Origin: Colwellia sp.
Lineage (GTDB): Bacteria > Pseudomonadota > Gammaproteobacteria > Enterobacterales > Alteromonadaceae
Reading direction: 5' to 3'
DNA: 53,330 nt
NCBI GenBank assembly: GCA_013215655.1
Contig: JABSOX010000033.1
Location: 1-53,330, forward strand
The position numbers were made by a program, and so were the translations under genes. Below the pieces are notes generated by a model, which made no database searches, had not been told where the DNA came from, and saw only the letters and a program-made list of their open reading frames with translations. Positions 1 through 8,902 of this stretch are shown piece after piece (positions within the stretch are counted from its first letter, which is position 1; every line of letters begins with the position of its first letter).

Positions 1-56
1 CAGTATCGTTGCTCACAACTCTAACTACTTAATAAATAGCCTAATTACGTTGTAAC

Positions 57-1217
57 TTAGTTAACTGACATATTATCTTGTAACAAAGTCATCGCATCAA
101 AAGAATATACTTTTAACGATGGTGTCAAACATTTGCTTAATGGTAAAAAATTGAATTTGGTTTTCTCAATTGACAGAATAAGGTCAGCATTGTCAACAGT
201 GATCGGTTGCAATGGGTAAGAGACCACATCACCAAGTTCGCTGTAGAAATCCAAACCATTAAAATGATCATAAATCATGGCTAATAACCAAGCCCCTTCA
301 AAAACATGTCCACCGTAACTAACCGCAACCTCCCTACTTTTAAGACGAGATACTATTTTTGGCGACCAATCGATACTAGCAATTTTGGGTTGGCGCATAT
401 CCTCTTTAGACAGCCGATTAATTTCATCTAAAACAGCAAGCGTCAAAACGTCACTAGCACTCCAAATAAGATCCATACTTTTGAATCGTTTTAGCATCTT
501 GTGCATCTTATCCCTAGCCTGTTGATATGACCAATCACTGTAAAGAATTTGCAATAAGCTAACAGCATCATTTTCATTAATTCTTTGCATTAACCCCTTT
601 GTTCGAAGTACAGCCACTTCACTTTCTCTATTTCCGTTTATAGCAAATAGAGACAATGGTGTGTTATTGGATTTATTATCGCTTAATAGAAAGTCAGCCA
701 TCTCATATCCAACCAGTATATCATTGGGCGAAATGTGGCCAATCCAAAAGTCACTATTCTCCCTTGGATTTCCTAATACCGATTTGACTCGTAAGCTAAA
801 CGGTGAATTAAATGAAAACAATTTAACTTGATGTTTAGCAGCCACATCAACTACAGACTGCTCAGTATGTGTTAGAAATATACTCACTAAATAATCTGAC
901 TTTTTCTCCTTAGTGAGTACATGGTCAATTTTTTGTGCATAGTTAAAACGGCTTCGCTCTGTTCTGTTGATAAAATGAATACGTAGGTCAATATTATATT
1001 GTGCACTTGCCATTCTGGTTATAGTGACGAAGTTACTCCAAAAAGAACTATCAGCAAAATCAGGAATGATCAATTGCACAACCGGAGCTTTTAAAGTTGT
1101 TGCACATGTTGTTGCTACTACGGCAAAACCACTTGATAACGGAGTTATGCATAGTATTAAGGTGAGTAAAATACGTACTTTCAGAAGATGATGATACAAA
1201 ATGAACTCGCTTAACAA
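57..1217 (-). CDS. Periplasmic sugar-binding-like protein (Peripla_BP_4 type), TTG start
   Basis: 386 residues. A hydrophobic signal segment covers about residues 13-33, followed by a two-lobe periplasmic binding protein fold of the ribose/LacI type. The opening VVQLIIPDFADSSFW, the central LSLFAINGNRESEVAVLRTKG and the later DLIWSASDVLTLAVLDEIN segment fit that family. The protein would bind a small ligand in the periplasm. No permease or ATPase gene is adjacent, so a sensory role beside the nearby response regulators is as likely as transport; this is inference. No ATG precedes the signal segment. The start is read as TTG at 1217, with AGGA six bases upstream. A palindromic activator-like site lies about 160 bp upstream, but I see no sigma-54 element facing this gene. 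Confidence 0.75.
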   Translation of the reverse strand: MLSEFILYHHLLKVRILLTLILCITPLSSGFAVVATTCATTLKAPVVQLIIPDFADSSFWSNFVTITRMASAQYNIDLRIHFINRTERSRFNYAQKIDHVLTKEKKSDYLVSIFLTHTEQSVVDVAAKHQVKLFSFNSPFSLRVKSVLGNPRENSDFWIGHISPNDILVGYEMADFLLSDNKSNNTPLSLFAINGNRESEVAVLRTKGLMQRINENDAVSLLQILYSDWSYQQARDKMHKMLKRFKSMDLIWSASDVLTLAVLDEINRLSKEDMRQPKIASIDWSPKIVSRLKSREVAVSYGGHVFEGAWLLAMIYDHFNGLDFYSELGDVVSYPLQPITVDNADLILSIEKTKFNFLPLSKCLTPSLKVYSFDAMTLLQDNMSVN

Positions 1218-1375
1218 AACAAATCCTAATCAACTTATAGTCAAGAAAGTAATATATGGCAAATTCATATGCAATAGGCACTATTTCCAATATATTTTAC
1301 ATTTAGGCGCCATTTATAATACCTCGATACTAGTAACTTCATCACCCACATATCACTCATTAGTCGACTATAAGC

Positions 1376-1390
1376 TTCGCAATATGCGAC
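1376..1390. promoter_or_regulatory. Putative activator site TTCGCA-N3-TGCGAC
   Basis: A 15-bp near-palindrome, TTCGCA-ATA-TGCGAC, with one mismatch to TTYGCA-N3-TGCRAA, the motif also found at 3151, 17478 and 26089. Its centre is about 79 bp upstream of a GG-N10-GC sigma-54 element at 1461. That spacing suits an enhancer-binding protein. Assignment to the activator encoded at 3267 is inference. Confidence 0.5.
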
Positions 1391-1460
1391 TACGTCCTAG
1401 AATAAGAGCCAAACAAAACTCACACTAAATTTAAGTTAAAGATATCAAACAGATACAAGA

Positions 1461-1476
1461 TGGCTCAGTAAATGCC
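1461..1476 (+). promoter_or_regulatory. Putative sigma-54 promoter (-24/-12)
   Basis: TGGCTC-N5-ATGCC: GG at 1462-1463 and GC at 1474-1475 are separated by exactly 10 bases, matching the sigma-54 consensus TGGCAC-N5-TTGC well. The predicted transcript start near 1487 falls just ahead of the AGAGGAG ribosome site of the small gene at 1508. It also overlaps an upstream in-frame ATG at 1472, which is therefore probably not the start. Confidence 0.6.
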
Positions 1477-1507
1477 TTATTATTCAAAGGTAAAGAGGAG
1501 AAATATT

Positions 1508-1687
1508 ATGTCAAATTCAATGTTGTACTCAAATGAACACCATAAAAACGAGAAAACAGAAGTAGAGGTACCTTTATATCTTAATTATTTTCCCTCACGG
1601 GGCAAATGTGAAACTGAGGATAAAACAGGACACTGTATTCGATTTATTTTTCCCGATGAAACATACTACATCAAAGGCTATAATTAA
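1508..1687 (+). CDS. Small 59-residue protein of unknown function, sigma-54 controlled
   Basis: I do not recognise this protein. The ATG at 1508 is preceded by AGAGGAG at 1494-1500 with 7-base spacing, the best ribosome site in this part of the window. An in-frame ATG at 1472 lies inside the -12 promoter element, so the shorter form is preferred. The 59-residue product is hydrophilic with no signal peptide or membrane segment. It has two cysteines (in GKCETEDK and GHCIRFIF) and an aromatic tail ending TYYIKGYN. Its promoter and upstream site match those of algD and algA, so it probably belongs to the same regulon. A role in EPS regulation or assembly is only suggested by that association. Confidence 0.6.
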   Translation: MSNSMLYSNEHHKNEKTEVEVPLYLNYFPSRGKCETEDKTGHCIRFIFPDETYYIKGYN

Positions 1688-1705
1688 CATCGAAATAAAT
1701 GGTTC

Positions 1706-2998
1706 TTAGTTTCTTGGCGCTATAAATAAAGTAAATACGCTGTTGTGCTCTATTTCTAGCTCAGTTAACTTTTCAATATGATGTGACTCAACAATTACGC
1801 CTTTTGTTAATAGTGGCAGCATGTTGCCATTATTTAAGTCCTGCGTTAAAACATCTCCTTCCTTTAACTGGGCGATGTTTGCTGGATACTCGATAGTTCC
1901 TTCTTTTGCTGCGGGTCTAGTGTCTAATAAATCAAAATAAAGATTAATCACTTGTGGATCAAAAACCTTATTTGCAAGTTCTTCAATACGATGTTTCGCT
2001 TCTACCAGAGAAGTAGGTAACTGTGTTTGCCTTCCTAATACTAAGTTATCAAATGTAGCAACCACAGAAATTATCCTTGAACCTAGTGGTATATCCTCTT
2101 GAGATAAACGCTCTGGTACACCTAAACCATTATAATGTTCAGGAATATGCTTAATGATATTGGCAACATTTGCTAATTCTTTTACCTTTTCTAATAAAGT
2201 AGCTCCCTTTCCATAAAAAGAGTTATACGAAGTTCGCTCTTGTTGATTTAGGTGCTCTATGGGAGTTGATAAGAGAGATTGTGCTATAGACAACTTACCT
2301 GTTTCATAAAGCAAGCCAGCAATATATATCTGAAAAACAGTCAAGTTATCACATGCCATTTTTTCTGCAATGCTTCTTGCATGAGAGGCAACTCTAAAAT
2401 TATGTTTACTCGTATCCATAGTATGCAGTGAAATTATTTCTGCATTAAGATTGATGAAAGTGGAAAAAGTATTTTTCAATCGCACAAAACTTTTAGCTTC
2501 TTTAAAAGAGAGTTGTTCTAGCTTTTCATTACTTTTATTGATCTCTAATTCTAGCGAGCTATTCAAAAGTGAAAGTTCAGTGTTCTTCTCAATATTTTGT
2601 TTTAATAATCGTTTAGATTTAACTTCCGTGGTATATAGCTCATAGGCTAACTTTAGCTCTGATATTAATTCAAAGTTATCCCAAGGTTTTGCAAAATAGT
2701 GTGAAATTTTTCCTTCATTAACAGCCGTTACCGTTAAGTTAATATCCGCATGCCCCGTCAATAAAAATCGTTTAGATTTAGGATTTAGTTCAGTGATCCG
2801 CGATAAAAATGTTGCTCCATCCATTATTGGCATGCGCATATCTGAAATAACTAAAGGAACAGGACTATTTTCAAAAAACGCTATTGCTTCATGAGGATCC
2901 GAATATAAATGCAACTCAAAATCTTTTCGGAGAACACGATTTAAGGCGTTAAGTACTTCTTTTTCGTCATCCAGTATCAATAACTCAGGTTTTGACAT
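1706..2998 (-). CDS. Response regulator with degenerate HD-GYP domain
   Basis: 430 residues. The N-terminal receiver domain (about 1-120) has the acidic pair D10/D11, phospho-acceptor D53 in VISDMRMP, and a KPWD motif. A coiled-coil linker (about 125-175) is followed by a domain that aligns with HD-GYP c-di-GMP phosphodiesterases of the RpfG type. The metal ligands are lost: the HD pair reads YE (GLLYETGKL), the HxxxG histidine is Phe, HHE reads IPE, the later VADVFDAL-type Asp is Ala (VVATFDNL), and GYP reads GVP. It is probably not an active phosphodiesterase, but may still bind a partner or c-di-GMP. It diverges from the sigma-54 regulator at 3267, whose receiver also carries KPWDN. ATG start with GGA nine bases upstream. 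Confidence 0.85.
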   Translation of the reverse strand: MSKPELLILDDEKEVLNALNRVLRKDFELHLYSDPHEAIAFFENSPVPLVISDMRMPIMDGATFLSRITELNPKSKRFLLTGHADINLTVTAVNEGKISHYFAKPWDNFELISELKLAYELYTTEVKSKRLLKQNIEKNTELSLLNSSLELEINKSNEKLEQLSFKEAKSFVRLKNTFSTFINLNAEIISLHTMDTSKHNFRVASHARSIAEKMACDNLTVFQIYIAGLLYETGKLSIAQSLLSTPIEHLNQQERTSYNSFYGKGATLLEKVKELANVANIIKHIPEHYNGLGVPERLSQEDIPLGSRIISVVATFDNLVLGRQTQLPTSLVEAKHRIEELANKVFDPQVINLYFDLLDTRPAAKEGTIEYPANIAQLKEGDVLTQDLNNGNMLPLLTKGVIVESHHIEKLTELEIEHNSVFTLFIAPRN

Positions 2999-3150
2999 TG
3001 TTTTATTCCATATTAGCTAATGAAGCCGTTCCGTTTATTAAAAATAGTCAGTCAGACACTCTACTTAAGCATTTAAGATAAATGGCTTAACTGAACAACT
3101 TCAGTATTGTAACTTTTAGATGATAAATCTAGTATTAATGCACCTATAAA

Positions 3151-3165
3151 TTCGCATTTTGCGAA
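3151..3165. promoter_or_regulatory. Putative activator site, perfect palindrome TTCGCA-N3-TGCGAA
   Basis: TTCGCA-TTT-TGCGAA, symmetric through the flanking A/T pair as well. It lies between the divergent response regulators, about 100 bp upstream of the sigma-54 activator and about 150 bp upstream of the HD-GYP-like gene. No GG-N10-GC element was found on either side, so autoregulation by direct repression or activation of a sigma-70 promoter is the simplest reading (inference). Confidence 0.5.
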
Positions 3166-3266
3166 TAATACGTCTTATATTGCTATTGAAATGTCCTTAT
3201 ATGCATATTGTGTTCTATGCTTAACAATGAAGGCACAGTTTAATACTAACGACTTTAAGGCAATGT

Positions 3267-4688
3267 ATGGACGACTTACCGATTATTGTTCTTGTTGATG
3301 ATGACACCGCAATCCTTGCTGCCTTAAAAAGGGCTTTACGCAGTATATCAGCAAACATCTATGCCTTTGACTCGCCTTTAGAAGCAATACAATTTTGTGA
3401 ACATACTTTTCCTAATGTTATTATCTCAGACCAACACATGCCAGATATGGATGGCTGCACCTTCTTAGCTAATGTAAAAAAACGTTGGCCTAATTCGCAA
3501 CGTATTATTTTGTCGGCCTACCATGACTTTAAAAAAATATCATCTGCATTCAATGCTGGTGTGGTAGAGCGGTTTATCTGTAAACCCTGGGATAATAAGG
3601 AACTACTCTTTGTTATTGATAAGGCTCTAAACTCTCTTCCTGAGAATAGCAAAACAAAAAATAATGATAGTTATGATGAACCTATCAATTTTCATGGCAT
3701 CATTGCCGCTGATGATACTATGCATGATTTGTTTGATAGCATCAGGCACGCCGCGACAACAAATGCCCCTATCTTTGTCATGGGAGAAACAGGTACGGGT
3801 AAGGAGCTTGTTGCTCAAGCTTGTCATCAAGAAAGTTATCATAAAGATGAACCTTTTATTGCCGTAAATTGTGCAAATTTTAACGAGAACCTAATTGAGT
3901 CACAGCTATTTGGTCATATAAAAGGAGCGTTTACAGGAGCAACCACAAACCAAGAAGGATTATTTGCCGCAGCTAAACACGGCACGCTCTTTTTAGACGA
4001 AATATGTTCTTTATCTCTATCACTACAAGCCAAACTACTTAGAGTAATTCAAGAGCGAGAATTTTCACCTATTGGTACACATAAAATCCATAAATTCCAT
4101 GCGCAAATAATTTCAGCATCATCTAACTCTATCAGTAGTGCACTATTAAATGGCGATTTTAGAGAAGACTTGTACTACCGCCTGAATGTAATCACCGTTG
4201 CCTTACCCCCCTTACGAGATAGAGGTGCCGATATATTATTGATCGCACGTTATTTTTTGAAAAAATTTTCAAAAATAGAAAATAAACAATTTACCAAATT
4301 GTCACGAGATGCAATAAAAATAATGTGTTCATACGATTGGCCCGGCAACATCAGGCAATTGGAAAATATTATTCATGGCATGATAATCCTCAATACGGGT
4401 ACACAAATTACTGCCGAAATGATAATAAAATCACTATCGACAACCGTAAATGGTTTTATCACAAGAAATCAGCCATCCCGTGCATCTATTGAGCATACAA
4501 ATATAACAAAGAATACAGAATCGATTAATACGCAACGTAGTGAAACAAACATTCAACCGCTATGGCTGGTAGAAAAAGAAGCAATAGAAGCGGCAATTAG
4601 CTATTGTGGGGGAAATGTTCCCAAAGCAGCTGCTTTACTTGAAGTAAGTCCATCTACCCTTTATCGAAAAAAACAAAGCTGGGCTTAA
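3267..4688 (+). CDS. Sigma-54-dependent response regulator, NtrC family
   Basis: 473 residues in the classic three-domain order. The receiver (1-120) has D11-D13, phospho-acceptor D55 in IISDQHMP, and KPWDN. The AAA+ domain (about 142-370) has Walker A GETGTGKE at 173-180, the sigma-54 contact loop GAFTGA at 220-225, Walker B LFLDE around 241-245, and an arginine-rich REDLYYRLN/PPLRDRG segment. A Fis-type helix-turn-helix (about 448-470, GGNVPKAAALLEVSPSTLYRKK) binds DNA. When phosphorylated it should remodel sigma-54 RNA polymerase at distant promoters. It is the obvious candidate to bind the TTYGCA-N3-TGCRAA sites upstream of the EPS genes. No kinase gene is adjacent; the orphan kinase at 20009 is a possible partner. 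ATG at 3267 with AAGG six bases upstream. Confidence 0.93.
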   Translation: MDDLPIIVLVDDDTAILAALKRALRSISANIYAFDSPLEAIQFCEHTFPNVIISDQHMPDMDGCTFLANVKKRWPNSQRIILSAYHDFKKISSAFNAGVVERFICKPWDNKELLFVIDKALNSLPENSKTKNNDSYDEPINFHGIIAADDTMHDLFDSIRHAATTNAPIFVMGETGTGKELVAQACHQESYHKDEPFIAVNCANFNENLIESQLFGHIKGAFTGATTNQEGLFAAAKHGTLFLDEICSLSLSLQAKLLRVIQEREFSPIGTHKIHKFHAQIISASSNSISSALLNGDFREDLYYRLNVITVALPPLRDRGADILLIARYFLKKFSKIENKQFTKLSRDAIKIMCSYDWPGNIRQLENIIHGMIILNTGTQITAEMIIKSLSTTVNGFITRNQPSRASIEHTNITKNTESINTQRSETNIQPLWLVEKEAIEAAISYCGGNVPKAAALLEVSPSTLYRKKQSWA

Positions 4689-4697
4689 ATCCTCGTA

Positions 4698-6692
4698 TTA
4701 AAGTTCATTTAGCACGTTAAATGGATATGGCACCCCTTCATATTTGATAATCTCTCGACCTAACTTCCAAGAGCCAGGAATAGAAAGATGGCTTTTGTCA
4801 AAATAAATAGCCTCCCCATTAAGACTAAAAGCAGAACAGTTCTTATTTCTACAAATGAAGTCATTGGCATCAAAGTAATCCACATTTTCATTTTCCACTG
4901 AAAACGTCTTGAGACTAAGATTTATGGATGAGATATTTTTATCCATTAGTATGCTTGGCTTGTAGCAGTTCACAAAGGGAAAACTTAACGAACGTGATAA
5001 GCAGCTTTGATTATATGAAGAGATAATAGGTGCTTTGCCAATAAGAATAACTTGCTTCCCTTGTTTTATTAACTGTTTTACCGTTTGGTAGAAATCGACG
5101 AGAAATCCATCTGATTTAAGCTGATAACTCAGCCATGACGCAGATATTATAATGACTCTAAATTGTTCGAGATATTGCCAAAGTAACTTAAGTGAATCTC
5201 TACAGTTCTTAAAATGTTTAATGTTTACGTATTGTTTAATCGAGTTTTTTACTGGAGGACAAGCACTAATTTGTAAATTTCTGAAACTAAAACCTTGTTC
5301 TTTTGCAAAAGCCCCAATCATGCCAACATAATGAGCCGCATTTGAGTCTCCAATTAAGATAATTTGCGGTGTAGTGCTACCGCTCTCATTATTTGTTTCA
5401 TTGCCTAATATACAATGTGTGTTTTCTATATCTTTAATGTCAATCCGGCTCCTTTGACAAACATATTTATAATGATATGCAGCTTTCACATCGGTATTAA
5501 TACTTGTTAACTTTGTTTGATACTGAGGTGAAAACCATCGGACTCCATAACCATCTAAACTGTAAAAAAGTAATGCTAGTAGTGTAATGCTTGCCCCCGG
5601 AACTAAATACAATTTTATAAATAGACGCTTTGTAGATAAAGTAGAATACCGAAAAGGTTGTTCTATAAATCGAAAACTTAGCCAACCTAGAACTAATGTT
5701 ATACAAAATAATATGATGTTTACTAACCACGTTTGTTCAAATAAGCCATAACGAAAAAATGCAATAACAGGCCAATGCCACAAATACGTTGAGTATGAAA
5801 TCAAACCTATATTGACCAAAGGTTTAAACGTTAAATAACGATTTAAACTATTCGTTCCATAATGACCAGAAAATATAATAAATGCCGTTCCCATGGTCGG
5901 TAATAGACAGATAAATCCTGGAAATACAGAATCTTTAGAAATAACGTTCAAAGATAAAATAATTAAAATAAAACCCAACAAAGACATACTATTTAATACT
6001 GAATACGAATATTCTTTGCGAATTGGTTGATTAATGAGATAAGCGACAATTGAGCCGATTAATAATTCACCGGCTCTGGTTGGTAGCATGTAATAAACAA
6101 AAGAAGGAGATACATCAAAAAAGTATTGTGCGCTGCAAAAAGATAATAGCGAAATAAAAATCAACGAATATAAAAATAGAGAAGAGTATTTCCCGCGATA
6201 AAGAAATAATAAGATTATTGGCCAAATTATATAAAACTGCTCTTCAACACCAAGTGACCAAAAATGCAGTAAGGGCTTTTCATTCATTGTCGATGCAAAA
6301 TAACCCAGATCTTGAGAACTATAGAAATATATATTGGCCATAGATAATAATGACCAAATCCCAGACTCTGCAACATTTTTTGCATCATCGGGCAATAATA
6401 TCAGTTGTGATAAAGGGATTACCACGATGAGAACGGCAAGCATAGCCGGCGCTATGCGTTTAATTCGTCGTCGATAAAATTCTGTAATAGAAAAGGTTTT
6501 CCTATCTATTTGTTGGAAAATATAAAGTGAGATCAAGTAACCTGAAATGACAAAAAATATGTCTACGCCGACAAAACCGCCAGGCAATATATTTTTATCT
6601 ATATGAAAAATAACAACTGACAGTACCGCGATAGCGCGCAGTCCATCTATATCGGCTCGATAACTATTCCCTTTACGAACAACATCTTTCAT
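4698..6692 (-). CDS. OafA/YrhL-type O-acyltransferase with C-terminal SGNH domain
   Basis: 664 residues from the ATG at 6692 (GGTGA six bases upstream); a GTG nine bases earlier is less well placed. The N-terminal half is an acyltransferase-3 membrane domain with about ten helices, opening YRADIDGLRAIAVLSVVIFH and containing FFVISGYLIS and FWSLGVEEQFYIIWP, all hallmarks of the family. The C-terminal periplasmic part (about 400-664) is SGNH-like, with GDSNAAH as block I and DKSHLSIPG as the terminal Asp-x-x-His block. Such fusions carry acyl groups across the inner membrane onto polysaccharide. As the last gene of the alg44 operon it would add a second acylation route beside AlgI. It converges on the regulator at 3267 with a 9-bp gap. 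Confidence 0.88.
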   Translation of the reverse strand: MKDVVRKGNSYRADIDGLRAIAVLSVVIFHIDKNILPGGFVGVDIFFVISGYLISLYIFQQIDRKTFSITEFYRRRIKRIAPAMLAVLIVVIPLSQLILLPDDAKNVAESGIWSLLSMANIYFYSSQDLGYFASTMNEKPLLHFWSLGVEEQFYIIWPIILLFLYRGKYSSLFLYSLIFISLLSFCSAQYFFDVSPSFVYYMLPTRAGELLIGSIVAYLINQPIRKEYSYSVLNSMSLLGFILIILSLNVISKDSVFPGFICLLPTMGTAFIIFSGHYGTNSLNRYLTFKPLVNIGLISYSTYLWHWPVIAFFRYGLFEQTWLVNIILFCITLVLGWLSFRFIEQPFRYSTLSTKRLFIKLYLVPGASITLLALLFYSLDGYGVRWFSPQYQTKLTSINTDVKAAYHYKYVCQRSRIDIKDIENTHCILGNETNNESGSTTPQIILIGDSNAAHYVGMIGAFAKEQGFSFRNLQISACPPVKNSIKQYVNIKHFKNCRDSLKLLWQYLEQFRVIIISASWLSYQLKSDGFLVDFYQTVKQLIKQGKQVILIGKAPIISSYNQSCLSRSLSFPFVNCYKPSILMDKNISSINLSLKTFSVENENVDYFDANDFICRNKNCSAFSLNGEAIYFDKSHLSIPGSWKLGREIIKYEGVPYPFNVLNEL

Positions 6693-6741
6693 GGATATCA
6701 CCTGCGATTTTTATGTTACATAGCACAACTACATTAATGCC

Positions 6742-8832
6742 TTACTTAAAACTTTTGTTTACAGTAAAAAACATTGCCCGTTCATGCTGACTTATCGAAA
6801 ACAAAGGATTGTTCGCTAAAAATCCAGTGACATTTGACCAAGACCAATCTTTTATTTTTTTACAATTTGAATCACCTTCCTGAGCGACAGGAGTGCATAG
6901 AGAAAGAGATAACTGTAAATGAAATGGTTTTTCATTATTGCTTAATAATGCATAAGCAAGGTGTTTGCTGGAGGATGCACTACCTGGTAGCTTATGTGAA
7001 TAAAGTTGATTCAACGTTGGTGTAGCGAAGGCATGCCAACCAGCCCCTAAAGACCATCTAGGATTATAAGGGCCATTACCATCCATATCCCGAGGTAAAA
7101 TACTGCCAAGGTTTAACAAATCAGATAGGGTATTAGTTAATGCCATTTGATGCTCTTTATCTAATCTATAATGACTAAAAAGCAATCCCAATAAACTAAT
7201 ACCTGCATGATTTAGGTCCTCATAACGGTAATTCGACAAGTTTATTTCTCTTTGTTTGGGGCGATGTTTGGATATGTTATCTTCTGCTTTCCAGCCTTGA
7301 TAAAAGTGAGGTGTCCAATACCGCCACAAAACTCGCGAATTATCTTCAATAGTGAAATCCCATGTCGCAATAAACTGTTCAATTATTGCCACCACTCTTT
7401 TATTGAGATTTTTATCATTTGTTGTCTCGGCAACATGCTGCAATACACCTGCCCATACCAAATGCCAATTCCAAGGAGAGAAAATGCCGTCATATCGAAA
7501 ATTACTTGCATAAGGGATTCGGTATAGTCCCTGTTGATGATCAAAAAGATACTCGTAACTTGATACTAAACATTGTGCATTTGTGTCTATTTGTTCATTT
7601 AATGTTGTTGAGCAGTATTTACCTATTTTTTCACAACTAGCTATCAAACTATTAGCAATCATTCCCTGATTAATCAGAAAAGACAAAGGTGTTTTACGAT
7701 CTTGAGAGTATATTCTTGATGCCCATCCACATTGCGGATTGTGCCGTTGTGATATACCTAAGTTAATGTTTTTTTGTCGTAGTGTTGCTGACATCGCTTG
7801 CGACGCCAACTTAGCAAAAAATGGATGTTTAGTTTTTTGATAAAGCTCTGCCAGTGTCAGTGTACGATATGATTGACTCCAACTTTGCTTGCCAGCCTCA
7901 TCAGATGAAAGCGACATGGGCTCACCCAATAACTTAAGAATACTGCCAGATATTGCATGATACAATTGTCGAGCTGAGGTACTACCGCTAACCGTCAATA
8001 TTGGAAAACTGGCACTTTGTTTTTTGTGCTCTCTTTTTTGTTTTTTACTTAATAAAGAATAACCAAAGAACTCGTCATCGGTTCCTATTGCAATAGTCTG
8101 TAATTGCTGACTTTTAAAATCTAAAAATAATACGTCACTACCGTATTCCATTTGACAATAAGTCTGTAACAAAAGACCGTTTTTTAACAGTTTAGACGAT
8201 AAAACCGCACAGCCATCGATATGACCAAGTGCAACAAAGTCCTCTGCACTCGCCACTTTGTCACTTAACTCATATCTCAAAAAATGTGTTGTTAATTTTT
8301 TTTCCTCATAAACAGATAATATTAATACATTGTTATTAAATGAGATTATTTTAACATTGGTTAATCTTGGCCAGGAATATATGGCACTATTGTTGGAAAT
8401 TAAATTAACTTTTGAGCTTGGCCCTTTGGTTGTGTGAATAAAAACGTAGTCACCATTACGGTTAAATCGAAAACTACTTATTCTAGAAACATCGTCAATA
8501 TCATAACCATCAACAATCAGCTGTTGACCAAACATCATCGTTGACCGATATGCTCCCTCTTGCCAAAAATTTTGTAATAAATAATCGCCGCGCTTGGCGA
8601 CACTAATAAGCCCTTTTTTTGCCAGACCTTTCATAGACATCATTTGATTTGATGTATCGTAAGAAAAACCATTATTTTTTAGCGTTATCTGCCAATGTTT
8701 TTCTTCAACTTCGAATACATCTGAGATCCCCGCATTTAATAATTCGTTGGCAAAACTACAGAGTGACAACTGAAGTAGTACTAAAAATGTCACTGTTTTA
8801 CCGTACAACTGCTTCTTATTTAGGTAGATCAT
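6742..8832 (-). CDS. Exported protein of unknown function in EPS operon, possible polysaccharide-modifying enzyme
   Basis: 696 residues from the ATG at 8832, which has GGAGG six bases upstream. A signal peptide (about 1-23, ending LSLCSFA) exports it. Residues about 30-260 look beta-rich. Residues about 290-640 are helical with recurring aromatic and His-containing turns (NPQCGWASR, FSPWNWHLVWAG, RYEDLNHAG, SLGAGWHAFATPTLNQL). That pattern is reminiscent of the alpha/alpha-toroid fold used by polysaccharide lyases and C5-epimerases, but I cannot match it to a named family. It lies between algI and the OafA-type gene with 49-70 bp gaps, where alginate loci carry periplasmic epimerase and lyase genes. 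It could do an equivalent job; this is inference from position and fold impression only. Confidence 0.7.
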   Translation of the reverse strand: MIYLNKKQLYGKTVTFLVLLQLSLCSFANELLNAGISDVFEVEEKHWQITLKNNGFSYDTSNQMMSMKGLAKKGLISVAKRGDYLLQNFWQEGAYRSTMMFGQQLIVDGYDIDDVSRISSFRFNRNGDYVFIHTTKGPSSKVNLISNNSAIYSWPRLTNVKIISFNNNVLILSVYEEKKLTTHFLRYELSDKVASAEDFVALGHIDGCAVLSSKLLKNGLLLQTYCQMEYGSDVLFLDFKSQQLQTIAIGTDDEFFGYSLLSKKQKREHKKQSASFPILTVSGSTSARQLYHAISGSILKLLGEPMSLSSDEAGKQSWSQSYRTLTLAELYQKTKHPFFAKLASQAMSATLRQKNINLGISQRHNPQCGWASRIYSQDRKTPLSFLINQGMIANSLIASCEKIGKYCSTTLNEQIDTNAQCLVSSYEYLFDHQQGLYRIPYASNFRYDGIFSPWNWHLVWAGVLQHVAETTNDKNLNKRVVAIIEQFIATWDFTIEDNSRVLWRYWTPHFYQGWKAEDNISKHRPKQREINLSNYRYEDLNHAGISLLGLLFSHYRLDKEHQMALTNTLSDLLNLGSILPRDMDGNGPYNPRWSLGAGWHAFATPTLNQLYSHKLPGSASSSKHLAYALLSNNEKPFHLQLSLSLCTPVAQEGDSNCKKIKDWSWSNVTGFLANNPLFSISQHERAMFFTVNKSFK

Positions 8833-8902
8833 TACTGCCTCCAAAATATTGTCGAAATTTGTTATCGATTAACGCATTTATTGGTGCCTTCTTCCCTTTA
8901 AA

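Noticed and set aside
1201-1428. 75-codon plus-strand open frame ahead of the small gene
   Set aside because: No ribosome site, unusual composition, and it runs through the activator-like palindrome; probably chance.
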